A stretch of DNA of 8,514 bases. It comes from an uncultured Roseburia sp. (GTDB lineage Bacteria > Bacillota > Clostridia > Lachnospirales > Lachnospiraceae). The notes under the pieces are model-generated. The model ran no database searches and was not told the origin of the DNA. It saw nothing but the letters and a program-made list of their open reading frames with translations. Below, in pieces: positions 1-4,967 of the stretch (position 1 is its first letter; each line of letters begins with the position of its first letter). Where the stretch lies: NCBI GenBank assembly GCA_947070915.1, contig CAMTDY010000127.1, forward strand, positions 1 through 8,514, given 5' to 3'. The position numbers and the translations under genes are program-made.

Positions 1-49
1 ATAAGCAGGGTTATGGCCATTTTCCGTTTCTATAAGTGTCAAAGACGAG

Positions 50-78
50 ATTATAGCGTACGCCTTAACGTACGTCAA
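50..78 (-). promoter_or_regulatory. Strong leftward sigma-A promoter for a gene beyond the left edge
   Basis: Read on the minus strand, TTGACG (73-78) is followed by exactly 17 bases and then a perfect TATAAT (50-55). An A-rich stretch just upstream of the -35 (about 82-96) resembles an UP element. Transcription would start near 42-44 and run off the left edge. A minus-strand ATG at 18-20 would begin M-A-I-T-L-L but has no good Shine-Dalgarno, so the transcript may have a longer leader or be an RNA; this cannot be settled here. The spacer contains two 8-bp palindromes, GCGTACGC (56-63) and ACGTACGT (68-75), which could be an operator. The same bases can also fold as a weak rightward terminator (listed separately). 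Confidence 0.7.
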
Positions 79-87
79 GGCTTTTTT
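62..87 (+). terminator. Possible rightward terminator overlapping the leftward promoter
   Basis: On the plus strand GCCTT (62-66) and AAGGC (77-81) form a 5-bp stem, closed inside by a short ACGTACGT helix, followed by six T residues (82-87). It could end a gene entering from the left: one plus-strand frame closes with TAA at 33-35 after ten sense codons. However, the stem is short and the same bases make a much better leftward promoter, so this reading is secondary. Confidence 0.3.
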
Positions 88-113
88 AAGATTTTCGGAT
101 TTTTCCAAATCAC

Positions 114-142
114 TTGAATTTTTCCCGGTTTTGCTTTATGAT
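114..142 (+). promoter_or_regulatory. Promoter for the lipoprotein gene
   Basis: TTGAAT (114-119) and TATGAT (137-142) are separated by 17 bases, a good sigma-A arrangement with matches of 4/6 and 5/6. Start of transcription is predicted near 149-150, giving a leader of about 55 bases before the ATG at 204. A perfect 12-bp palindrome (146-157) sits on the predicted start site. Confidence 0.6.
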
Positions 143-145
143 ATG

Positions 146-157
146 TTATGTACATAA
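146..157. promoter_or_regulatory. Perfect palindrome at the predicted transcription start (operator candidate)
   Basis: TTATGTACATAA is identical to its reverse complement over 12 bp. It lies four bases downstream of the -10 of the lipoprotein promoter, where a bound repressor would block initiation. Like the two palindromes in the neighbouring leftward promoter, it is centred on GTAC. Operator function is inferred from position and symmetry only. Confidence 0.35.
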
Positions 158-203
158 TTTTACAAAATCATTGTACGAAATAAAAAGAAAAAGGAGAAAC
201 ACT

Positions 204-800
204 ATGAGAAAACTTGCATTCGTATTGGCATGTACTTTTTTGTGCCTGACAGGCTGCGCTTCCGACCAGCCATCTACTCCAGTGGGATCAACCATTGAAA
301 ATAATGCCGGAGACAGTAACAGCAGCGCGGCAGCGGAGACTCCTGCTCCGACAGAGACACCAGCTCCAGCAGCGGAAACGCTGTCCCTTGGAAAGAAGGC
401 AACCATTGGTGACTGGAATATCTGTGCGAAAAAGGCTGAAGTCAAAAATAAGATCATGACAAGCAAATACCTTTATGTCAAGCCCCAAAAGGGAAATACT
501 ATTGTAATGGTTACCTTATCTGCGAAAAATAATGGCGATAAGGCGGAAACTCTTCTTCCTAAAGTCGGTATGCAGAATACGATGATCACTGCCATTCTTT
601 CCAGCAAGGATGGGGAAGAATATAAACCTTCCGATCTTATGGGGTATGATAAGGATCTGATCGGCGATACCATCAAAGCTGGGGCTTCCAAAACAGGAGT
701 GATCGCTTTTCAAGTACCGAAAAAGGCTGCAAAGAACAAAAAAGATTTTAAATTAAAAATCGGTACAGTGGATGAGAATGTTACATATACACTAAAATAA
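204..800 (+). CDS. Secreted lipoprotein, DUF4352-like domain
   Basis: This 198-residue protein is predicted to be lipid-anchored on the outer face of the membrane. Residues 1-17 are a short lipoprotein signal (MRKLAF, a hydrophobic core, then lipobox L-T-G-C) with the acylated cysteine at 18. A low-complexity Ser/Ala/Pro/Thr linker (about 36-60, with repeated E-T-P-A-P) tethers a folded domain at about 60-198. The core V-M-V-T-L-S-A-K-N-N-G-D-K (101-113) and the later K-A-G-A-S-K-T-G-V-I-A-F-Q-V (158-171) are typical of the immunoglobulin-like DUF4352 family, whose role is poorly defined. The ATG at 204 is chosen over the upstream in-frame TTG at 114 because AAGGAG (191-196) lies at proper spacing and the signal peptide starts there. 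The gene is monocistronic, with its own promoter and a terminator downstream. The lipoprotein call is firm; the DUF4352 assignment is from recognition and moderate. Confidence 0.85.
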   Translation: MRKLAFVLACTFLCLTGCASDQPSTPVGSTIENNAGDSNSSAAAETPAPTETPAPAAETLSLGKKATIGDWNICAKKAEVKNKIMTSKYLYVKPQKGNTIVMVTLSAKNNGDKAETLLPKVGMQNTMITAILSSKDGEEYKPSDLMGYDKDLIGDTIKAGASKTGVIAFQVPKKAAKNKKDFKLKIGTVDENVTYTLK

Positions 801-822
801 AGTCCGGCTGAAACCGCGGACT
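801..822 (+). other. Hairpin directly after the lipoprotein stop codon
   Basis: AGTCCG (801-806) pairs with CGGACT (817-822) around a 10-base loop, beginning at the base after the TAA. There is no T-run, so it is not a standard terminator by itself; it may protect the 3' end of the mRNA or act with the terminator further on. Confidence 0.4.
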
Positions 823-838
823 CCTAAAAGAATTGTTG

Positions 839-873
839 AGGAAGTTTCTGCTTCGCATAGAGTGGAAATTCCT
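839..873. other. Imperfect hairpin in the convergent gap
   Basis: AGGAA (839-843) pairs with TTCCT (869-873), then after a bulged G, TTTC (845-848) pairs with GAAA (865-868). An inner TGC-TTC-GCA mini-hairpin sits at 849-857. It has no T-run on either side. It is part of a series of four hairpins between 801 and 962; no function is known to me. Confidence 0.35.
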
Positions 874-879
874 AATACC

Positions 880-931
880 AAAAACAAAACGGGGTAATGC
901 TGGCAATCCAGCACGACTCCGTTTTGTTTTT
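880..931. terminator. Bidirectional rho-independent terminator between convergent genes
   Basis: AAAAACAAAACGG (880-892) is perfectly complementary to CCGTTTTGTTTTT (919-931). The stem continues through a G-T wobble and two pairs, a 2x2 internal loop, and GCTGG/CCAGC to a CAAT loop (904-907), about 22 pairs in all. The A-run on the left arm and T-run on the right arm make it work in both directions: rightward for the lipoprotein gene and leftward for the DUF4867-type gene. Confidence 0.88.
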
Positions 932-940
932 CCTAAAAGC

Positions 941-962
941 AGCTTGAAGACAACATCAAGCT
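941..962 (-). terminator. Weak leftward terminator hairpin after the DUF4867-type gene
   Basis: AGCTTGA (941-947) and TCAAGCT (956-962) form a 7-bp stem with an 8-base loop, starting nine bases beyond the stop codon of the minus-strand gene. Read leftward it is followed by GC and then only four T residues. It probably gives partial termination backed up by the larger hairpin at 880-931. Confidence 0.45.
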
Positions 963-971
963 AATGTGAAG

Positions 972-1598
972 TTAATCTACCGAAATATTCTCACCTTTCA
1001 GACCGTTAAAAGCGCCGGCGATACCTGCCTCTTCGTGTCCGATAAGCCATTTATTTCTTGCCACCAGAAGTTTGTCTTCTTTTGCTCCCTCTGGCTTAAC
1101 CTCAAGATCAAGGTTGGTGTCTTTGGGAAGGACAACAACACAGCGGAACTCCTGTCCATCCACGCTGCAGGGTGCATAGTGAAGTGTGGTGGCATATACT
1201 TCGATCATGGTTCCCTTTGGCACCAGAAATGCCTCGATCTTCTTTGTGTCATAGGTAAAATCAGCTTCGATGTCCTGCTGCATACCGATCAGAAGAATAA
1301 GATCCGTAGCTGCCACATTGACCTCGGAGGAACGATGATACTCAACTGCATTCAGCAGACGGTTGTGTCCGTTGCAGTATCCGATCTGGATCGGAAGTCC
1401 GCCGTACAGACTATCGGTGAAGGTCTTCATAATGGGAAGCGCTTCCAGCTCCGCCACCGAAGGTTCATAAACTACATCTGCCGGACAGGGCATCTCCTGC
1501 ATTTTGCCGATCAGTTCTGCCACATCGTAGTCCGCGGTAAGAATCCGTCCATACTTCTGAAAAGATGGATCTGTTACATTTTGAATCTTGATACTCAT
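972..1598 (-). CDS. DUF4867-type cupin-like protein of unknown function
   Basis: This 208-residue cytosolic protein has no signal peptide or membrane segment. It resembles the DUF4867 family of Firmicutes, whose biochemical role is not established. The best marker is G-Y-C-N-G-H-N (73-79 with H78 and N79) followed by N-A-V-E-Y-H-R-S-S-E-V-N-V (83-95); the His and Glu residues of this stretch, with a later T-L-H-Y (138-141), could be cupin-style metal ligands. The hydrophobic strand-like runs I-L-L-I-G (101-105) and C-V-V-V-L-P (153-158) fit a beta barrel. The ATG at 1598 is supported by AGGAGG (within 1607-1613) eight bases upstream; further in-frame upstream codons precede that site and are rejected. 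It has its own promoter but lies 119 bases downstream of the GH5 gene on the same strand with no clear terminator between, so partial co-transcription is possible. Confidence 0.75.
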   Translation of the reverse strand: MSIKIQNVTDPSFQKYGRILTADYDVAELIGKMQEMPCPADVVYEPSVAELEALPIMKTFTDSLYGGLPIQIGYCNGHNRLLNAVEYHRSSEVNVAATDLILLIGMQQDIEADFTYDTKKIEAFLVPKGTMIEVYATTLHYAPCSVDGQEFRCVVVLPKDTNLDLEVKPEGAKEDKLLVARNKWLIGHEEAGIAGAFNGLKGENISVD

Positions 1599-1628
1599 AA
1601 AAAATACCCTCCTGAACATTTTATGTAC

Positions 1629-1655
1629 CAGCAGCCGATGCTTTTGTGGCTGCCG
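1629..1655 (-). promoter_or_regulatory. Leader hairpin upstream of the DUF4867-type gene
   Basis: Minus-strand CGGCAGCC (1648-1655) pairs with GGCTGCTG (1629-1636), eight pairs with one G-T wobble, around an 11-base loop. It lies in the 5' leader, between the -10 (1670-1675) and the ribosome binding site (1607-1613), leaving the latter free. No T-run follows, so it is not a terminator; it may stabilise the mRNA or bind a regulator. I do not recognise a known riboswitch. Confidence 0.4.
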
Positions 1656-1669
1656 CTTCAACTAATTTT

Positions 1670-1698
1670 ATTATATACCGAAACCGTCCTTTGTACAA
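1670..1698 (-). promoter_or_regulatory. Promoter for the DUF4867-type gene
   Basis: On the minus strand TTGTAC (1693-1698) is followed by 17 bases and a perfect TATAAT (1670-1675). The -35 is weak (3/6) but spacing and -10 are ideal. The predicted leader is about 65 bases and contains the hairpin at 1629-1655. The -35 lies within the palindrome TTGTACAA (1691-1698). Confidence 0.6.
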
Positions 1699-1717
1699 GC
1701 GCAATATAACTTCCGGC

Positions 1718-2683
1718 TCACCAATTTTTCATGATCCACTTTCCTGATTTTGACAAATCGCCCTTTTTGATATTCCCGGTCTTCTGGCAGTTGCTCTTGA
1801 TCAGGGCAGAGGTCTCATTTTTGTTGGAAATATTCCAGGCGATGCGGCCGATCTTATACTTTTTCAGAATCTTCATCCACTTTCCCGCCTCTTTCGTATC
1901 CAGGGCGCCATTTCCGGAAGCATCGCAGATGGAGAATTCGGTGACCAGGATCGGAAGACCTGACTGATTCGCCTTTTTGAGCTTATCCCGGATCCAGTCC
2001 TTATGGGTCGCCGCATAAAAATGCAGGGCATACATGATATTTTTCTGATTCTTGATGGGATTCTGCGCCACGATATCCACATCCTGGGACCAGGTCGGCG
2101 TTCCTACGATGATAATGGCTTTTTTGTCATATTTCCGGATCAGGGAGATCATCTTGGAAGCATAGGGTTTGATATCTTTTTCCCAGGTTACGTTTCCGTT
2201 GGGTTCATTGCAGATCTCGTACAGGATATTGGTCTGCCCCGCATACTTTTTGGAGAAATGGGTAAAAAAATCTTTCGCCTTCTTTTGATTGGTCTTTGGA
2301 TTTCCGTCGGATAAAATATGCCAGTCGATCACTACATACATTCCGAGGTCTGTGGCAGCCTGAATCCCCTCTTCCACCTTCTTGTAAAGAGATTTACTGT
2401 AGCCGGCGGCATCATCGCTGTAAAAGGCGAGACGGACCGTATTGGCTCCCATCTTCTTAAAACTCTGAAAACAGGACTTGTTCACATACTGGGGATACCA
2501 GGCAATGCCATGGGTGCTCACCCCTTTTAAGGTCACAGTCTTGCCGGAGGCATTTACGATCCGGGTTCCCTTGATCTGCAGGGGCGAAGGTTTTGCCGCC
2601 TGGCTGACAGCTGCCCGGAGACCCAGGGCACCGGTCAGCACCATGGCAGTAAATACACTGAATAATATGATTTTTTTCTTCAT
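1718..2683 (-). CDS. Secreted GH5 (subfamily 2-like) endo-beta-1,4-glucanase
   Basis: This 321-residue enzyme should hydrolyse internal beta-1,4-glucosidic bonds outside the cell. Residues 1-29 are a Sec signal (MKKK, hydrophobic core, cleavage probable after S-Q-A). The rest is a single (beta/alpha)8 GH5 domain. T-H-G (57-59), R84 (N-T-V-R-L), D-W-H-I-L-S-D (120-126), the acid/base E160 in E-I-C-N-E-P-N-G, H-F-Y (221-223), the nucleophile E249 in L-V-T-E-F and W283 are all present, so it should be active. The order W-Y-P-Q-Y-V-N ... I-K-P-Y-A ... W-S-Q-D-V closely follows Bacillus Cel5A-type enzymes as I remember them. There is no carbohydrate-binding module, dockerin or sorting motif. The ATG at 2683 is chosen because it begins the signal peptide and has AGAGGG (2691-2696) upstream; the in-frame TTG at 2725 would overlap the preceding gene. 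It is last in the cassette with the deacetylase and glycosyltransferase (31-base gap). Mixed-linkage glucan or glucomannan are alternative substrates. Confidence 0.9.
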   Translation of the reverse strand: MKKKIILFSVFTAMVLTGALGLRAAVSQAAKPSPLQIKGTRIVNASGKTVTLKGVSTHGIAWYPQYVNKSCFQSFKKMGANTVRLAFYSDDAAGYSKSLYKKVEEGIQAATDLGMYVVIDWHILSDGNPKTNQKKAKDFFTHFSKKYAGQTNILYEICNEPNGNVTWEKDIKPYASKMISLIRKYDKKAIIIVGTPTWSQDVDIVAQNPIKNQKNIMYALHFYAATHKDWIRDKLKKANQSGLPILVTEFSICDASGNGALDTKEAGKWMKILKKYKIGRIAWNISNKNETSALIKSNCQKTGNIKKGDLSKSGKWIMKNW

Positions 2684-2714
2684 GGATATTCCCTCTATTC
2701 TATACAAGCATTTA

Positions 2715-3557
2715 TTATTCAACAAGTGTCGTACTTCCCGCTGGAAGCTTGATCAAGTGTTTCCGGTCAATCTCAGCCCACAAGTCCGTTGCTGTGGGAT
2801 TATAAATCCGGTTGGCATCTGCAGAAAATACGAGTTTCTGGTAAGCGGTGTGATAATCACAGAGTTCACCGTTGGTAGCGTACCAGATCTCATCCCTTCC
2901 GGATACATTCTGGAACAGCTCTTCGATCAGATGCCAGTTATCCTGCTGGTCAAATTCAAAGGTATGTCCCCACACATAAAACATATAGGGCTGATCTTCC
3001 ACCCTGTCCTCCAAAAATTGTTCCGTCAGTTCCGGCAGGAGTTCATCCGCCTGATGGCAGGTGGGATGGAGTTCCAGCCAGCGTTCCGGCAGAGTAAACT
3101 CATAAGTGCTGTGTACGGTCCGGGCATAGGTGATCCCCGCCTCTTCCAACAGCTGTATCAAATTTTCATCATACCATCCATAAGGATAGGCAAATCCTGT
3201 GATGATCCGCTGGTACATCTGCTCCAGTTTCCGGCGGCATTTAACCAGATCCTCCATCTGCTGGATCTGTGGAGTACAGGTCATCTTCGTGTGGTTAAAC
3301 CCATGGTTTGCCACCTCGATCAGCTCATGATCATAGAGTTCCAGCGCTTTTTTCTCTGTGACGTTGATATAGGTCTCCCCCTCTGGAAATACAGCCTCTT
3401 CCGCCGCAAACCAGTTTGGGATGATGTTAAAGGTTCCCTTGATGTTGTACTGTTTCATAAGTTTGATCAGTCTCTCATCCTGGGTGGTATTATCATCGTA
3501 GCTGATGGTGAATGCTTTTTTCCTGCCCTCAGGAAAACGTAAATATATTTCATTCAT
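2715..3557 (-). CDS. Cytosolic polysaccharide deacetylase (NodB/CE4-like)
   Basis: This 280-residue protein has the NodB homology fold, which removes N- or O-acetyl groups from sugars with a bound metal. Motif 1 is T-I-S-Y-D-D-N (17-23), with D21 and D22 as presumed catalytic base and metal ligand. Motif 2 is N-H-G-F-N-H (84-89), with H85 and H89 as metal ligands. Motif 3 is A-Y-P-Y-G (123-127), and W-G-H-T-F (196-200) supplies the late histidine H198. It matches a widespread cytosolic Firmicutes group with N-terminal L-S-Y-D-D-G and C-terminal W-Y-A-T-N and Y-N-P-T-A-T-D (252-258) blocks. There is no signal peptide or membrane anchor, unlike cell-wall CE4 enzymes. The usual Gly after D-D is Asn here. 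The ATG at 3557 follows a purine-rich GAGGAGAGGA about five bases upstream. It sits 21 bases after the glycosyltransferase and 31 before GH5. The substrate is unknown. Confidence 0.88.
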   Translation of the reverse strand: MNEIYLRFPEGRKKAFTISYDDNTTQDERLIKLMKQYNIKGTFNIIPNWFAAEEAVFPEGETYINVTEKKALELYDHELIEVANHGFNHTKMTCTPQIQQMEDLVKCRRKLEQMYQRIITGFAYPYGWYDENLIQLLEEAGITYARTVHSTYEFTLPERWLELHPTCHQADELLPELTEQFLEDRVEDQPYMFYVWGHTFEFDQQDNWHLIEELFQNVSGRDEIWYATNGELCDYHTAYQKLVFSADANRIYNPTATDLWAEIDRKHLIKLPAGSTTLVE

Positions 3558-3578
3558 GTTGTCCTCTCCTCTTCATAT

Positions 3579-4856
3579 CTATTTTTTCCGCAGTGACTGG
3601 ACGGCATCCAGGAATGGCGCCTGGTTCATATAGATAAACAGGGAGCGGGAATAAGAATAATTTTCCACACATTTCCAGTCCTCTTCGTCCAGGATCACAT
3701 TATTTTCTGAGTCAATATATATGGCATCCCGTTCTCCCCCTGCCATATGCATCACATAGTCACAGAGCCGGAATACCACATCTGCCTGTTCCCTGTTTTT
3801 GCAGGCTTCCATGGACGGATTCAGGGAACAGAGAAAATGTGCTGTCTGTGCTGCCTGCTCCTGATTCCCATCCGGAACGATATAAAAAGATTTTTTATCT
3901 TTGAGAAAATCCTTTAGTTTATCATCATTGGCATCGTTCTCCATTATTTTCCCATCGGATGCCTTCCCTCTCACTCCCCGGATGGCATCGTAAAAGGCAT
4001 AGGAAATGGTCTGCATGACATTGTGTTCTTCTCTGTACATGCTCTCATACAGGGAGTCAAACACGGCACTGAGGATCCGGTAACTCATAGTCTCCAGCTT
4101 TTCTTCTGGTGTGTAGCGCATAAAGAAATTCAGACGGTTCCGCCACATATAATAGTTGATAAAAGTATTGGCCGGCCTTGTGTTGGAACCCATCTTATGT
4201 AACACGACGCTGTTTTTGATGGTAACTGCCCGGAATCCAGCCAGGGTAAACCGGTAGATCCACTCCATGTCATCCCAGTAGATAAAATTATCCTCCGGCA
4301 TGATGCCGATATCTGTATTTTTGATGCAGCTGGTACGGAGCATCACACTGCAGGTGGCAATGGTGTCACAAACCTTAGTCTCGGGAATGGTTCCATCATC
4401 CAGAAAATCCGCAAAATGGGTGATGGCCGTATAATTTTCAAAGTCGATATCCAGTCCATACTGCTGTACATATTCCGGGTAATCCATATGGTACACGATG
4501 GAACCTGCCGCTCCGGTATCCGGATGGCTGTCCAGGTACTCTGCCAGCGCCCCCACCGCATTTTCATCCACCAGCACATCATTATCCAGACAGTACAGAT
4601 ATTCATAATCCCCCTCCAGAACTTTTCGGATGCCGGTATTAAAACCTCCGGAGCCCCCCAGATTTTCTGAATTCACCAGCAGCGTTACCTGTTCCCCATA
4701 TTGTTCGCGGACGGCTTCCACAGAACCATCCGTGGAGGCATTGTCAACCACATAGATATCAAAATCATCTGTTTTCGATTCCAGAACGCTCTGGATACAG
4801 TTGACCACATACTCCTTCTTATTAAAATTACATATTACGATGCCGATCTTCTTCAT
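3579..4856 (-). CDS. Family 2 glycosyltransferase with unassigned C-terminal region
   Basis: This 425-residue protein transfers a sugar from a nucleotide donor, probably on the inner face of the membrane for a surface or exported glycan. The GT-A domain fills about 1-250: I-G-I-V-I-C-N-F-N (4-12), Y-V-V-D-N-A-S-T-D-G-S (35-45), N-L-G-G-S-G-G-F-N (65-73), the metal-binding L-D-N-D (90-93) and the acceptor or base motif Y-W-D-D-M-E-W (193-199). This resembles rhamnosyl- or galactofuranosyltransferase-like WcaA/GlfT relatives, not a cellulose synthase, and there are no transmembrane segments. Residues about 320-425 form an extra alternating beta/alpha region I cannot assign. The ATG at 4856 is preceded by AGGAGG (4865-4870) at 8 bases; an in-frame TTG at 4955 lies inside the terminator hairpin and is rejected. 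It is the first gene of the glycan cassette. The linkage and acceptor are unknown. Confidence 0.88.
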   Translation of the reverse strand: MKKIGIVICNFNKKEYVVNCIQSVLESKTDDFDIYVVDNASTDGSVEAVREQYGEQVTLLVNSENLGGSGGFNTGIRKVLEGDYEYLYCLDNDVLVDENAVGALAEYLDSHPDTGAAGSIVYHMDYPEYVQQYGLDIDFENYTAITHFADFLDDGTIPETKVCDTIATCSVMLRTSCIKNTDIGIMPEDNFIYWDDMEWIYRFTLAGFRAVTIKNSVVLHKMGSNTRPANTFINYYMWRNRLNFFMRYTPEEKLETMSYRILSAVFDSLYESMYREEHNVMQTISYAFYDAIRGVRGKASDGKIMENDANDDKLKDFLKDKKSFYIVPDGNQEQAAQTAHFLCSLNPSMEACKNREQADVVFRLCDYVMHMAGGERDAIYIDSENNVILDEEDWKCVENYSYSRSLFIYMNQAPFLDAVQSLRKK

Positions 4857-4877
4857 CCCGGTATCCTCCTTTGCAAT

Positions 4878-4889
4878 GTTAGGGCTAAC
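4878..4889. repeat. Short inverted repeat before the glycosyltransferase
   Basis: GTTAG (4878-4882) and CTAAC (4885-4889) flank a GG spacer. It lies between the T-run of the etfA terminator and the ribosome binding site at 4865-4870, so it could be an operator or a small hairpin near the site. With five-base arms it may also be chance. Confidence 0.25.
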
Positions 4890-4952
4890 AAAAAAGGGTG
4901 CCCTGGAACTAAGGCTGGCAGTCAAGCTGTCATAAGTTCTGTGGACACCCTT
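4890..4952 (-). terminator. Leftward terminator hairpin after etfA
   Basis: Read on the minus strand, AAGGGTGTCC (4943-4952) pairs with GGGCACCCTT (4894-4903), ten pairs with one G-T wobble, running into six T residues (4890-4895) and then GTT. The 39-base loop contains a further GAACT/AGTTC pairing (4906-4910 with 4935-4939) and a small inner stem, so the whole forms a long interrupted hairpin. It starts 16 bases past the EtfA stop codon and should end most transcripts of the butyrate operon. Confidence 0.75.
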
Positions 4953-4967
4953 CAATCACTGATTTGA

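Noticed and set aside
1..35. C-terminal end of a plus-strand gene entering from the left (stop at 33-35)
   Set aside because: Only ten codons are visible and the region better fits the start of a leftward transcript; not enough to call.
1644..1662. CcpA cre-like site upstream of the DUF4867-type gene
   Set aside because: The best match, TTGAAGCGGCAGCCA on the minus strand, misses two core positions of the cre consensus.
966..1709. Plus-strand open frame of 247 codons
   Set aside because: It lies opposite the DUF4867-type gene, has no ribosome binding site or recognisable domain, and runs through the minus-strand promoter and leader.
2684..2725. Internal promoter for GH5 (TTGTTG 2720-2725, TAGAAT 2697-2702) and the TTG start at 2725
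   Set aside because: Transcription would begin at or after the ribosome binding site, the -35 is poor, and the longer start would put 14 residues before a clear signal peptide and overlap the deacetylase gene.
2478..3542. Plus-strand open frame of 354 codons
   Set aside because: It is the antisense shadow of the deacetylase and the GH5 N-terminus; the minus-strand proteins have complete catalytic motifs.
4890..4952. T-box riboswitch, suggested by AGGGTG in the etfA-glycosyltransferase gap
   Set aside because: The conserved T-box sequence and antiterminator pairing are absent, the gap is too short, and no aminoacylation or amino-acid gene follows.
4857..4955. Longer glycosyltransferase starting at an in-frame TTG (4955)
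   Set aside because: The extra 33 codons run through the etfA terminator hairpin and the ribosome binding site of the ATG at 4856, and the GT-A domain starts right after that ATG.
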